Shown: positions 13,623 to 22,132 of the stretch, piece after piece
How the letters are laid out: every line of letters begins with the position of its first letter
Numbering within the stretch: position 1 is the stretch's first letter
Source: Paracoccus sp. (in: a-proteobacteria)
GTDB lineage: Bacteria; Pseudomonadota; Alphaproteobacteria; Rhodobacterales; Rhodobacteraceae
Length of the DNA stretch: 43,689 bases
NCBI RefSeq assembly: GCF_030538655.1
Contig: NZ_JAUNTO010000020.1
Location: forward strand, 1-43,689
Direction: 5' to 3'
The notes under the pieces: model-generated
Databases searched by the model: none
What the model saw: only the letters and a program-made list of their open reading frames with translations
What the model was told of the DNA's origin: nothing
Made by a program: the position numbers and the translations under genes

Positions 13623-14402
13623 ATGCTGCTGTGTATTGATACGGGTAACACCAACAGCGTGTTTTCCCTTTGGGATGGCGAACAATTCGTGTCGCACTGG
13701 CGCATCAGCACCGATCATCGGCGCACGGCGGACGAATATTTCGTCTGGCTGCAAACCATGATCTCGCTGACGCACTTCGATCTGGATATTGATTCCTGTA
13801 TCATCAGTTCTACGGTGCCGCGCGTGGTGTTTAACCTGCGGGTGCTGTGCAACCGTTACTTTAATACACGCCCGCTGGTGGTGGGAAAACCTGACTGCCT
13901 GTTGCCCATGGCTCCACGGGTCGAGCCGGGGTCGGCGGTTGGTCCCGACCGGATTGTGAACACCTGGGCCGCGCATGTACGCCACGGCGGTGATCTGGTT
14001 GTGGTCGATTTCGGCACCGCCACCACCTTTGACGTGGCCGATACCGATGGTGCCTATATCGGGGGCGTGATTGCGCCGGGCGTTAATCTGAGCCTTGAGG
14101 CGCTGCACATGGGCGCGGCCTCGCTGCCGCATGTCGATGTGACGATGCCGGCACAGGTGATCGGGCGAAATACTGTGGCCTGTATTCAGTCCGGCATCTT
14201 CTGGGGCTATATTGGTCTGGTGCAAGGTATCGTACAGAAAATCCGTCAGGAACGGGCCAGACCAATGAAGGTGATCGCAACCGGCGGCCTTGCGGCGCTG
14301 TTCGATCAGGGCTTCGATTTGTTTGACGCGATCGAGGACGATCTGACCGTCCACGGATTGCGACTGATTTATGACCACAACAAGGAGGCGGGCAATGTCT
14401 GA
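13623..14402 (+). CDS. coaX: type III pantothenate kinase
   Basis: Phosphorylates pantothenate, the first step of coenzyme A synthesis. 259 aa. The ASKHA-fold motifs are present: the N-terminal phosphate loop DTGNTNSVF (residues 6-14), GPDR (107-110) where pantothenate-binding residues lie, and VDFGTATTFD (128-136) with the catalytic Asp. The length is typical for CoaX. It sits between birA and the RNase J gene, an order common in alphaproteobacteria, and overlaps the next gene by 8 bp. Confidence 0.95.
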   Translation: MLLCIDTGNTNSVFSLWDGEQFVSHWRISTDHRRTADEYFVWLQTMISLTHFDLDIDSCIISSTVPRVVFNLRVLCNRYFNTRPLVVGKPDCLLPMAPRVEPGSAVGPDRIVNTWAAHVRHGGDLVVVDFGTATTFDVADTDGAYIGGVIAPGVNLSLEALHMGAASLPHVDVTMPAQVIGRNTVACIQSGIFWGYIGLVQGIVQKIRQERARPMKVIATGGLAALFDQGFDLFDAIEDDLTVHGLRLIYDHNKEAGNV

Positions 14403-16071
14403 TCGTCTGATCTATCTGCCGCTGGGCGGCGCGGGCGAAATCGGGATGAACGCCTATGTTTATGGCTATGGCCCGGCAGGCAAGGAGCGGCTGATCCTTG
14501 TCGATCTGGGCGTGACCTTTGGCGACATGGACAGCGCGCCGGGGATCGACCTGATTATGGCCGACATGCGTTGGCTGGAACAAAACAAGCATCGGCTTGA
14601 GGCGATCTTTATCACGCATGGTCATGAGGATCATGTCGGCGCTCTTGGTCTGTTGTGGAACAAGCTGAAAAAGCCGGTCTATTGCCGTCCCTTTACCGGC
14701 GCGCTGGCCCGCATGAAGCTGGAAGAAGCGGGTATCGCTCCGGATGCGGTGCAGATCACCGGCCCCCGCCCCGAGGTGGTGCAAGCTGGCCCGTTCACCG
14801 TGCAATTCGTGCCGATCAGCCACTCGATCCCCGAAAGCGCGGCGCTGCTAATCGACACCCCCGCAGGCCGGATCATGCACTCGGGCGATTTCAAGCTGGA
14901 CGGCACCCCGGTCGTGGGCGAAGCCTTCGAGCCGATCATGTGGCATCAGATCGCCGGTGAAGGGCAGGGCATCAAGGTGCTGGCCTGCGATTCCACCAAC
15001 GTTTTCAGTCCGCAACCCGGCCGGTCCGAGGCGATTTTGGCCAACCCGTTGCTGGATTTCATTATGGCACAGCCGAACATGGTCGTTGCCACCACCTTTG
15101 CCAGCAACATTGCCCGGCTAAAGACGCTGGCCGAAGCCGGGGTCGCGTCGGGGCGCCAAGTCTGCCTGCTGGGCCGCGCGATGCGCAAGATGGTGCAGAC
15201 GGCGCTGGATACCGGAATCCTGACCGATTTCCCGGATACCATCGGCCCGGAACAGGCATCCGAATTGCCGCGCAACAAGGTGCTGCTGATCGTCACCGGC
15301 AGTCAGGGCGAACGGCGGGCGGCCTCGGCGCAGCTGTCGCGCGGGCGCTATCTGGGGCTGCAACTGAAAGAGGGCGACAGCTTCCTGTTCAGCTCGCGCA
15401 CGATTCCGGGCAACGAACGCGGTGTGATCCGTATCATGAACGCTCTGTCGGAACTGGGTGTCGATGTGTTCGATGCCGATGACGGCACCTTCCACGTCTC
15501 GGGCCATGCCAACCGCCCGGATCTACAGGCGGTGCACGATCTGATAAAGCCCGACATCCTGATTCCGATGCACGGCGAACATATGCACCTGCGCGAACAT
15601 GCGAAAATGGCGCGCGCCAAAGGTATTGCTTCGGAAATTGCGGTCAACGGCACCATGCTGGACCTGACTGGCCCGACGCCAAAAATCGTCGATCAGGTGG
15701 AAACCGGGCGGCAGTATCTGGATGGCACGGTGCTGATCGGAGCGATGGATGGCATCGTGCGCGACCGTATCCGCATGGCGCTGAATGGTCACGCGCTGGT
15801 CTCGGTGATCGTGGATGAGGACGATAATGTTCTGCCTGATGCATGGGTTGAACTGATGGGCCTGCCCGACATCACCCGCAATGGCCAGTCACTGGCCCGC
15901 CATATCGAAACCGAACTGGCCGCGTTTCTGGAAAGGGCCGATGACCGGATCGTGCGCGACGATGCAAAAATGGACGAGGCGATCCGCCGCGCCACGCGTC
16001 AAGCCGCGATGGAGGAAATCGGCAAGAAACCCGAAGTCACCGTTATCATCAGCCGCCTGATGGCCGACTGA
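14395..16071 (+). CDS. rnj: ribonuclease J
   Basis: Metallo-beta-lactamase/beta-CASP ribonuclease with endonuclease and 5'-3' exonuclease activity, acting in mRNA decay and rRNA maturation. 558 aa with the ATG at 14395, which has AAGGAGG at 14382-14388; an upstream ATG at 14371 lacks such a site and would add MTTTRRRA. The metal-binding motif HGHEDH is at residues 75-80, further metal ligands lie in ISHSIPES and HSGDFK, and the beta-CASP motifs include PMHGEHMHLREHAKMA. The last about 100 residues are the C-terminal domain. It closes the nuo-birA-coaX-rnj cluster and is followed by an intergenic repeat. Confidence 0.95.
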   Translation: MSDRLIYLPLGGAGEIGMNAYVYGYGPAGKERLILVDLGVTFGDMDSAPGIDLIMADMRWLEQNKHRLEAIFITHGHEDHVGALGLLWNKLKKPVYCRPFTGALARMKLEEAGIAPDAVQITGPRPEVVQAGPFTVQFVPISHSIPESAALLIDTPAGRIMHSGDFKLDGTPVVGEAFEPIMWHQIAGEGQGIKVLACDSTNVFSPQPGRSEAILANPLLDFIMAQPNMVVATTFASNIARLKTLAEAGVASGRQVCLLGRAMRKMVQTALDTGILTDFPDTIGPEQASELPRNKVLLIVTGSQGERRAASAQLSRGRYLGLQLKEGDSFLFSSRTIPGNERGVIRIMNALSELGVDVFDADDGTFHVSGHANRPDLQAVHDLIKPDILIPMHGEHMHLREHAKMARAKGIASEIAVNGTMLDLTGPTPKIVDQVETGRQYLDGTVLIGAMDGIVRDRIRMALNGHALVSVIVDEDDNVLPDAWVELMGLPDITRNGQSLARHIETELAAFLERADDRIVRDDAKMDEAIRRATRQAAMEEIGKKPEVTVIISRLMAD

Positions 16072-16074
16072 CCC

Positions 16075-16126
16075 GTCTTTCGTTTGAAAATATCCTCTGG
16101 GGGTCCGGGGGGCGAAGCGCCCCCGG
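16075..16126 (-). repeat. dispersed intergenic repeat, copy 1
   Basis: A 21-bp arm at 16075-16095, which on the minus strand reads GGATATTT then TCAAACGAAAGAC, joined to a GC hairpin at 16105-16126 (CCGGGGG and CCCCCGG arms around GCGAAGCG). Copies at 16903, 27300 and 32897 share this arm. This copy lies between rnj and trmB, just past the rnj stop, in the opposite orientation to copies 2 to 4. Confidence 0.85.
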
Positions 16127-16152
16127 CTTTGGGGGCAAGGCTGCAACAGATC

Positions 16153-16866
16153 ATGACCGACGAACCCGAAACCTTTGATCCCAACCCGCCGCGCCGCAAC
16201 TTCTATGGCCGCCGCCACGGCAAGACTCTGCGGCAAAGCCAAAAGGGCTACCTGGCCGAGGATCTGGGCGATCTGCGCCCGCGCGGGATCACCGTGGACG
16301 AAAATCCCGACCGTACCCCGATCAATCCGGCGGCGATCTTTGGCGATGATCGTCCCGTCTGGCTGGAGGTTGGCTTTGGCGGAGGAGAGCATCTGGTCCA
16401 TATGGCCGCCTGCTATCCGCAGGTCGGCATTATCGGGTGCGAGCCGTTCATCAATGGCGTGGCTATGCTGCTGGGCAAGATTCGCGCGGCGGGTGTGACG
16501 AATCTTAGCGTTCATCCCGGTGATGCGCGTGATCTGATGGATGTGCTGCCAGATGCGGTGCTGGATCGGGCCTTTCTACTGTATCCAGACCCTTGGCCCA
16601 AAGCACGCCATCATCGGCGGCGCTTTGTCACGCCGGAACATCTGATCCCGCTGGCCCGTGTCATGCGCCCCGGCGCCATCTTTCGTATTGCCAGTGACAT
16701 CCCGGATTATATGCGCCAATCGCGCGAGCAGGTGCCGCCCGCCGGGTTTGATCTGATTGCCGATACGGATCAACCATGGGATGACTGGCTGTCCACGCGC
16801 TATGAGCAAAAGGCCCTGCGCGAAGGTCGTGTGCCGCATTACCTGACTTTCCGGCGTCAGGGTTAG
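16153..16866 (+). CDS. trmB: tRNA (guanine-N7-)-methyltransferase
   Basis: Makes m7G46 in the variable loop of tRNAs using S-adenosylmethionine. 237 aa. The SAM-binding motif EVGFGGGEHL (residues 72-81), the family motif GCEPFINGV and LYPDPWPKARHHRRRF, the TrmB hallmark, are present. I chose ATG 16153; the upstream in-frame ATG at 16084 would start inside the intergenic repeat and add a Gly/Pro-rich leader of repeat-coded residues (MKISSGGPGG). The gene is convergent with the sirtuin gene. Confidence 0.93.
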   Translation: MTDEPETFDPNPPRRNFYGRRHGKTLRQSQKGYLAEDLGDLRPRGITVDENPDRTPINPAAIFGDDRPVWLEVGFGGGEHLVHMAACYPQVGIIGCEPFINGVAMLLGKIRAAGVTNLSVHPGDARDLMDVLPDAVLDRAFLLYPDPWPKARHHRRRFVTPEHLIPLARVMRPGAIFRIASDIPDYMRQSREQVPPAGFDLIADTDQPWDDWLSTRYEQKALREGRVPHYLTFRRQG

Positions 16867-16877
16867 CGCATCAGCCC

Positions 16878-16923
16878 GCGGGGGCCAGCCCCCGCACCCC
16901 CGGGATATTTGCAAACGAAAGAC
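16878..16923 (+). repeat. dispersed intergenic repeat, copy 2
   Basis: A perfect GC palindrome (GCGGGGGC at 16878-16885 and GCCCCCGC at 16888-16895) is followed by the arm GGATATTT-GC-AAACGAAAGAC at 16903-16923. It fills the gap between the convergent genes trmB and the sirtuin, so it may act as a two-way transcription stop. Confidence 0.85.
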
Positions 16924-16932
16924 AGGGGGGCT

Positions 16933-17610
16933 TCAGCCCAGAGAGGCGACCCATTCGGGCACGGTCTGGCTGGCCGGGCCAATGATGCGTTGTGTGAAGT
17001 CGTGCCCGTTCGCGCTGTCGGCAAGGTTCAGTTCCACGCAGCGCAGCCCGGCGCGGGCGGCGTGTTGGGCAAAGCCGGCGGCGGGATAGACCTGGCCCGA
17101 GGTGCCGATGGCGGCGAACAGGTCGGCTTCGTCCAATGCGTTCCAGATTTCGCGCATGTGTTTCGGAATTTCGCCGAACCAGACGATGTCGGGGCGTGTT
17201 GTCTGAGATCCGCAATGCGGGCAGTGATCGCTGATGTGCATCACTGTTGGCGCTTGCCAATCCCACCGGCAGACGGTGCAGGTCGCGCGATTCAATGCGC
17301 CGTGCATGTGAATAACATGGCGGCTGCCTGCGCGTTCGTGCAGGTCATCCACGTTTTGTGTGACCAGTGTCAGGTCGTGGCTCCGCGCCAGTTGTGCCAG
17401 CGCCAGATGAGCGGCGTTGGGTTCGGCCTCTGCCGCCCTGGCCCGACGCTGGTTATAGAACTCGTGGACCAGTGCCGGGTCACGCTCGAACGCTTCGGGT
17501 GTGGCGACATCCTCGACCCGGTGGCCTTCCCACAGACCATCGGGGCCGCGAAAGGTGGCAAGCCCGCTTTCGGCAGAGATTCCGGCGCCGGTCAGAACGA
17601 CGATGCGCAT
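16933..17610 (-). CDS. cobB: NAD-dependent protein deacylase, SIR2 family
   Basis: Sirtuin that removes acyl groups from lysines using NAD+. 225 aa. NAD-binding GAGIS (8-12), TQNVDDLHERAG (84-95), catalytic His103 in HMHG, a zinc site with Cys111, Cys114, Cys130 and Cys133, and RPDIVWFGE (139-147) are all present. Tyr52 and Arg55 in EFYNQRR match the Tyr/Arg pair that marks class III (SIRT5-like, desuccinylating) enzymes, so it should accept succinyl- and malonyl-lysine. It is read on the minus strand, downstream of the small secreted-protein gene by 5 bp, so the two are likely co-transcribed. Confidence 0.93.
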   Translation of the reverse strand: MRIVVLTGAGISAESGLATFRGPDGLWEGHRVEDVATPEAFERDPALVHEFYNQRRARAAEAEPNAAHLALAQLARSHDLTLVTQNVDDLHERAGSRHVIHMHGALNRATCTVCRWDWQAPTVMHISDHCPHCGSQTTRPDIVWFGEIPKHMREIWNALDEADLFAAIGTSGQVYPAAGFAQHAARAGLRCVELNLADSANGHDFTQRIIGPASQTVPEWVASLG

Positions 17611-17615
17611 TCGGA

Positions 17616-17921
17616 TCAGCGACGGCAGTATGTCTCGGCGGTCGAGGCAAAGGCGCGATAACGCGCCCAGAAGGCGTTGTCGGCGTCGCGTTTCGACATC
17701 CGCACCTCTTGTGCCTTATGCGGCTCGCGGAAGAATTGCGCGGCACGGCGCTGATCGGCGCGCGACAGCGTTTGGTTGGCGACCTGCTGGATGCAGCCAC
17801 ACAGCGGCGCATTCCCGCGCGCGCGGTCAGAGCGGACGCAGGCGCTGTCGATTGGCCCGGCCATCGCCAGCGGGGTGGTCAGCACGACGGCGGCGGCCGC
17901 GATGATAAAGCGGTTGAGCAT
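17616..17921 (-). CDS. small secreted protein with conserved cysteines (101 aa)
   Basis: 101 aa with a clear Sec signal peptide (LNRFIIAAAAVVLTTPLAMAG, cleavage likely after AMA). The mature part of about 80 residues has four cysteines (SACVR, LCGC, TYCRR) that could form disulfides in the periplasm, and a helical middle part (LSRADQRRAAQFFREPHKAQEVRMSKRDADNAFW). Similar proteins occur in Rhodobacterales under uninformative names; I cannot assign a function. It is upstream of the sirtuin in the same direction. Confidence 0.75.
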   Translation of the reverse strand: MLNRFIIAAAAVVLTTPLAMAGPIDSACVRSDRARGNAPLCGCIQQVANQTLSRADQRRAAQFFREPHKAQEVRMSKRDADNAFWARYRAFASTAETYCRR

Positions 17922-18092
17922 GGTTCTGTCTCCTCGGGTTCCGGCCTGGGGGGCGGGCGGTGATTCCGCCTCTGATTGGTCAGCTTATCCACAAAATATA
18001 GCCAAAATTCCAAACATGATCCAATAACGGAAAGTTTGGCCTGGGTAGCGACGCGGTGGTGGTTGTGGCCTATATCTTGTGTTGCCGCGTTA
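17922..18092. other. intergenic region with one DnaA-box-like site
   Basis: The 171-bp gap between the secreted protein and copZ-like genes. It is more AT-rich than its surroundings around 17981-18040 and contains TTATCCACA at 17985-17993, a perfect match to the E. coli DnaA box. I see only one such site, no cluster, and none of the genes usually found at alphaproteobacterial origins. Otherwise it probably holds the promoter of the minus-strand secreted protein. Confidence 0.4.
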
Positions 18093-18278
18093 TCAGACCA
18101 GTTGGGGCGTATAGCCTGCATCGCGAATCACTGCTTCGGCGGCTTGGCTGTCCAGCCCCTGCACATCGACGGTTTTCATATCCAGATCGACAACGGCATC
18201 ACCGCCCGCCGCAGTCACGGCCTTTTCGATGGCGGCCTTGCAATGGCCGCAGGTCATATCCTCGACTTTGAACAGCAT
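18093..18278 (-). CDS. heavy-metal-associated domain protein, CopZ-like copper chaperone
   Basis: 61-residue single HMA domain with the metal-binding motif MTCGHC (residues 8-13) and the beta-alpha-beta-beta-alpha-beta length expected of a free chaperone. Cys10 and Cys13 are the metal ligands. Such proteins bind Cu(I) in the cytoplasm and hand it to export ATPases. No copper ATPase or CueR-type site is seen nearby, so the partner is outside the window. The purine-rich stretch GGGGAAAACAG precedes the ATG. Confidence 0.85.
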   Translation of the reverse strand: MLFKVEDMTCGHCKAAIEKAVTAAGGDAVVDLDMKTVDVQGLDSQAAEAVIRDAGYTPQLV

Positions 18279-18367
18279 TCTGTTTTCCCCGATTGACGCC
18301 CGTCACGCGGCGGGCCAAAGCTCGGGCATGAGCTTCGCCCGCTGTCCTTCGCTTCGTCAAGCCCGCC

Positions 18368-19240
18368 ATGCATAATCTGCGGGCGGCCCTGTCGATGATC
18401 GGCGCGATGGCGCTGTTCGCAGTCGAGGACATGTTCCTGAAATTGCTGGCCGAACGGCTGTCGGTGGGGCAGGTGCTGGTGATGACGGGCACGCTGGCGA
18501 CGGCGGTGTTCTGGGCGCTGATCGCGCTTCAGGGCGGGCGGCTGTGGACGCGCGAGTTGCTGCACCCGATGGTGATGCTGCGCAATCTGGGCGAGGGGCT
18601 GGCCTGCGTGCTGTTTTTGTCGGCGCTGGTGCTGGGCGATCTGGCGACGGTCAGCGCCATTCTTCAGGCGCTGCCGCTGATGCTGACGCTGGGTGCGGTG
18701 GTGTTTTTGCGCGAAAGGGTCGGCTGGCGGCGGTGGCTGTCGATTGTGGTTGGCATGATCGGTGTGCTGATCGTGGTGCGGCCGGGGACGGCGGCGTTTC
18801 AGCCTGCATCCGCGCTGGCTGTTGGTGGCGTTCTGATGCTGACGATGCGCGATCTGGCCACGCGCCGGGTGCCTCCGGGGATTTCGTCCAAGACGCTGAC
18901 CGCTTCGGCTTTTGCGTCGCTGGTGCCGTCGGGGCTGGTATGGATGGCGCTGCAATCGGGGCCGGTTCTGACGCCTGACCTGACCGAAACCCTGCAATTG
19001 CTGTGCGCGGTGGCCTTTGGCCTGTGCGCCTATATGCTGATGGTTGCAGCCATGCGCCTGGGGGAAATCGCGGTGATCGCGCCGTTCCGCTATACCCGGC
19101 TGCTGTTCGCGCTGATCCTAGCGGTTTTGGTGTTCGGCGAACGGCCCGACGCCGCCACTCTGACGGGCGCGGCGATCATCGCGCTGGCGGGCATGGCTGC
19201 CATGTGGCGCGAGGCGCGGCTGGCGCGACGAGGACGGTAA
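18368..19240 (+). CDS. EamA/DMT-family exporter
   Basis: 290 aa, about ten transmembrane helices in two EamA halves, as in drug/metabolite transporters. Features include FAVEDMFLKLLAERLS after the first helix, RNLGEGLACVLFLSALVLGDLATVSAILQALPLMLTLGAVVFLRERVGWRRW near the end of the first half, and APFRYTRLLFALILAVLVFGERPDA in the second half. The substrate cannot be read from the sequence. An alternative start at the internal ATG 18395 would shorten it by 9 residues. lepA starts 42 bp downstream. Confidence 0.85.
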   Translation: MHNLRAALSMIGAMALFAVEDMFLKLLAERLSVGQVLVMTGTLATAVFWALIALQGGRLWTRELLHPMVMLRNLGEGLACVLFLSALVLGDLATVSAILQALPLMLTLGAVVFLRERVGWRRWLSIVVGMIGVLIVVRPGTAAFQPASALAVGGVLMLTMRDLATRRVPPGISSKTLTASAFASLVPSGLVWMALQSGPVLTPDLTETLQLLCAVAFGLCAYMLMVAAMRLGEIAVIAPFRYTRLLFALILAVLVFGERPDAATLTGAAIIALAGMAAMWREARLARRGR

Positions 19241-19282
19241 ATCCCCCTTTTCGCACCCCGCGCGCCCTTGTATAGCCGGGCC

Positions 19283-21082
19283 ATGACCGACCTTGATCTC
19301 ATCCGCAATTTTTCCATCGTGGCCCATATCGACCACGGCAAATCCACCTTGGCCGACCGGCTGATCCAGATGACGGGGACTGTCGCCGAACGCGACATGA
19401 AGGCCCAGTTGCTGGACAGCATGGATATTGAACGCGAACGCGGCATCACCATCAAGGCGAACACCGTGCGTATCGAATATCCGGCGAAGGATGGGCGCAC
19501 CTATGTGCTGAACCTGATCGACACCCCCGGCCACGTCGATTTCGCCTATGAGGTCAGCCGCTCGATGCGCGCCGTCGAAGGCAGCCTGCTGGTGGTGGAC
19601 GCGACGCAAGGGGTCGAGGCGCAGACGCTGGCCAACGTCTATCAGGCGATTGATGCTGACCACGACATCGTGCCGGTGCTGAACAAGATCGACCTGCCCG
19701 CAGCCGAACCTGACCGCGTGAAGGCCCAGATCGAGGATGTGATCGGCATCGATGCTTCCGACGCGATTCCGATTTCCGCCAAGACCGGCCTTGGTATCCC
19801 CGACGTGTTGGAGGCCATTGTCACGCGTCTGCCCGCGCCAAAGGGCGACCGCGATGCGCCGCTGAAAGCGATGCTGGTTGATTCGTGGTATGACCCTTAT
19901 CTGGGGGTCGTGGTGATGATCCGGGTGATGGACGGCGTGATCCGCAAGGGCGACCGCATCAAGATGATGCAGACCGGCGCGATCTACGGCATCGACAAGC
20001 TGGCCGTGCTGCGCCCGCAGATGCAGGACATCGCGGAACTGGGGCCGGGGGAAATCGGCGTGCTCACCGCCTCGATCAAGCAGGTGCGCGATACCCGTGT
20101 GGGCGACACCATCACGCATGAGCGCAAGGGCGCCGATACGCCGCTGCCGGGCTTTAAACCCGCGCAACCGGTGGTTTTCTGCGGTCTGTTCCCCGTTGAT
20201 GCCAATGATTTCGAGGCGCTGCGTGACGCGATTGAGAAACTGGCGCTGAATGACGCCAGTTTCAGCTTTGAGATGGAAACCTCGGCGGCACTGGGTTTCG
20301 GTTTCCGTTGTGGTTTTCTTGGCCTGCTGCATCTTGAGGTGATCCGCGACCGGCTGGAACGGGAATATGATCTTGATCTGATTACCACCGCACCTTCGGT
20401 TGTGTTCAAGCTGCATATGAAAGACGGCGAGGTGCGGGATCTGCATAACCCCGCCGACATGCCCGATCTGACTTATGTCGATCATATCGAGGAGCCGCGC
20501 ATCAAGGCCACCATTATGGTGCCGGATGAGTATCTGGGCGACGTGCTGAAGCTGTGCCAGGACCGGCGCGGTATTCAGATGGACCTGACCTATGCCGGTT
20601 CCCGCGCGATGGTGGTTTACGACCTGCCGCTGGCCGAGGTTGTTTTCGATTTTTACGACCGCCTGAAATCCGTGACCAAGGGCTATGCGTCGTTCGATTA
20701 TCAGATCAGCGAATATCGTGAAGATTTTCTGGTCAAGATGTCGATCCTTGTGAATGACGAACCCGTTGACGCACTGGCCATCATGGTGCACCGCGACCGC
20801 GCTGAATCCCGCGGACGGGTTATGGTGGAAAAGTTGAAAGAGCTGATCCCCCGCCATATGTTCAAGATCCCGATTCAGGCCGCCATCGGTGGCCGTGTCA
20901 TCGCCCGTGAAACCCTGTCCGCGATGCGCAAGGATGTGACGGCGAAATGCTATGGCGGCGACGCGACCCGCAAGAAAAAGCTGCTGGAAAAGCAGAAGGC
21001 CGGGAAAAAGAAGATGCGCCAGTTTGGCAAGGTGGAAATCCCGCAGACGGCGTTTATTCAGGCCTTGAAGATGGATAGCTGA
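19283..21082 (+). CDS. lepA: elongation factor 4 (translational GTPase LepA)
   Basis: Ribosome-associated GTPase of the EF-G type. 599 aa, the same as E. coli LepA. G1 is AHIDHGKST (residues 14-22), the switch region holds [11 protein letters not shown]3 is DTPGH and G4 is NKID. The C-terminal LepA-specific domain ends in [39 protein letters not shown]. The start at 19283 gives the family N-terminus [19 protein letters not shown]; the ATG at 19268 adds five residues and is unlikely. Confidence 0.97.
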   Translation: MTDLDLIRNFSIVAHIDHGKSTLADRLIQMTGTVAERDMKAQLLDSMDIERERGITIKANTVRIEYPAKDGRTYVLNLIDTPGHVDFAYEVSRSMRAVEGSLLVVDATQGVEAQTLANVYQAIDADHDIVPVLNKIDLPAAEPDRVKAQIEDVIGIDASDAIPISAKTGLGIPDVLEAIVTRLPAPKGDRDAPLKAMLVDSWYDPYLGVVVMIRVMDGVIRKGDRIKMMQTGAIYGIDKLAVLRPQMQDIAELGPGEIGVLTASIKQVRDTRVGDTITHERKGADTPLPGFKPAQPVVFCGLFPVDANDFEALRDAIEKLALNDASFSFEMETSAALGFGFRCGFLGLLHLEVIRDRLEREYDLDLITTAPSVVFKLHMKDGEVRDLHNPADMPDLTYVDHIEEPRIKATIMVPDEYLGDVLKLCQDRRGIQMDLTYAGSRAMVVYDLPLAEVVFDFYDRLKSVTKGYASFDYQISEYREDFLVKMSILVNDEPVDALAIMVHRDRAESRGRVMVEKLKELIPRHMFKIPIQAAIGGRVIARETLSAMRKDVTAKCYGGDATRKKKLLEKQKAGKKKMRQFGKVEIPQTAFIQALKMDS

Positions 21083-21099
21083 AGCGAGGAGGTCATAAA

Positions 21100-21916
21100 A
21101 TGACCGGGCGTTTGACGGACATTGGATGGCTTTCGCGTGTCACTGGACAGTTTGGCTGGCTGCGCATTTTTTTGGCGGCGCTGCTGGCTGTTACCTTGCA
21201 TGTCTTTGCGGTGATGCAGGGATTGGCATCCTCGGTTAAGATATTGATCGGTGGCCAAATTAGTTTCGCTTTGGCTGTGCAATTTTTTTGCTCTGGCTGG
21301 TGCGGGCGCGATAAGTATTTTGGCTAAATTTCCTTTTGTTGCGGTTGTCGCTCTGACTGCTGATTTCCGATATCGTGACATATCTTCACGGGCGATGCTG
21401 GCCATAAATATTCTGGTCTGGTTTATTTATATTTTTGTTGCGGCGATTCTTTATATGGGGCTTTCGTCTGTCGGTGGCCTGTTCGGCTTTATCTGGCAGG
21501 GAATTGGTATTCCGCTGCTGATAGCGCTCCCCGTTATCGGTGTGCTTTTTGCTATTTCCCGGCTCGTTCCTGCTATCTGGAGAATGCGCGAAAAGCCACG
21601 AAAAGGGCGAGATCAACCTGAATTAGCGATCGCTATGGTGGCTGTGGTAATTGTCACTGTTGCAATAGGGTCGGGCTTGGCCCGTGCAACATTCATGCTG
21701 GACCATAATCCGGTTGTTCAGGTTTCAACGGCTGACGCATCCGCCCGACCTATGCGGCTGTTTTTTTCATCAGGTGATTTCATCCTGTTTGCGGATGGTG
21801 CATGCAACCTTATCTATCGCCCCTTGGCGGTTATAGATAAGATCGAGCATCAGCCAAAGGCCGACCTCAGCTTTCCGCGCTGTTCAAACGCCAGTAAAAA
21901 TCTAGATCAAAACTAA
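21100..21916 (+). pseudogene. membrane protein gene split by a one-base shift in a T7 tract (271 aa if joined)
   Basis: The start at 21100 has a very strong ribosome site (AGCGAGGAGG, 21083-21092). The first frame encodes 63 sensible residues to Gln61-Phe-Phe, then meets T7 at 21283-21289, and stops at 21327. Removing one T joins it to the next frame, read as GCT CTG GCT GGT from 21290, and gives a continuous protein of 271 aa ending at 21916 with about six transmembrane helices and a soluble C-terminal part of about 75 residues. The overlap frame from GTG 21251 has no good start signals. The region is visibly richer in A and T than its neighbours, suggesting recent acquisition. It may be a true mutation, a sequencing error or slippage-dependent expression. 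Family not recognised. Confidence 0.65.
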
Positions 21917-21926
21917 CGGTGCGACA

Positions 21927-22112
21927 TTATTTTCGCTTCTTATTCTGCGCCCCCATCCCCCACGCCTTCATCCACGCCTCAACCCAAGCTTTCTGCCACT
22001 CCCGCATCATCGCGTTCTGCGTCTTACGCATTTCGGCCATCATCTGGCCACGTGCCGCGGCGGTCATCTGGTTGGCGGCAGACAGCCACAGGCTCATCCA
22101 CGGGTTTTTCAT
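21927..22112 (-). CDS. small Trp/Met-rich protein (61 aa)
   Basis: Minus-strand frame of 61 residues: MKNPWMSLWLSAANQMTAAARGQ, then a helical segment with repeated Trp, Met and Ala, and a basic tail NKKRK. AAAGG lies 7 bases before the ATG. The composition resembles small helical Rhodobacterales proteins of the phasin or granule-associated kind, but I cannot assign a family. The overlapping plus-strand frames lack a ribosome site and look like shadows. Confidence 0.6.
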   Translation of the reverse strand: MKNPWMSLWLSAANQMTAAARGQMMAEMRKTQNAMMREWQKAWVEAWMKAWGMGAQNKKRK

Positions 22113-22132
22113 TTTCCGGCCTTTCGTTGATT

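Noticed and set aside
17985-17993. Replication origin at the DnaA box
   Set aside because: Only one box, no AT-rich unwinding region of sufficient length, and no dnaA, hemE or parAB nearby.
21251-21916. Independent gene starting at GTG 21251
   Set aside because: No ribosome site and the first 13 residues are the wrong-frame reading of the upstream coding sequence; the joined frame from 21100 explains the whole stretch better.
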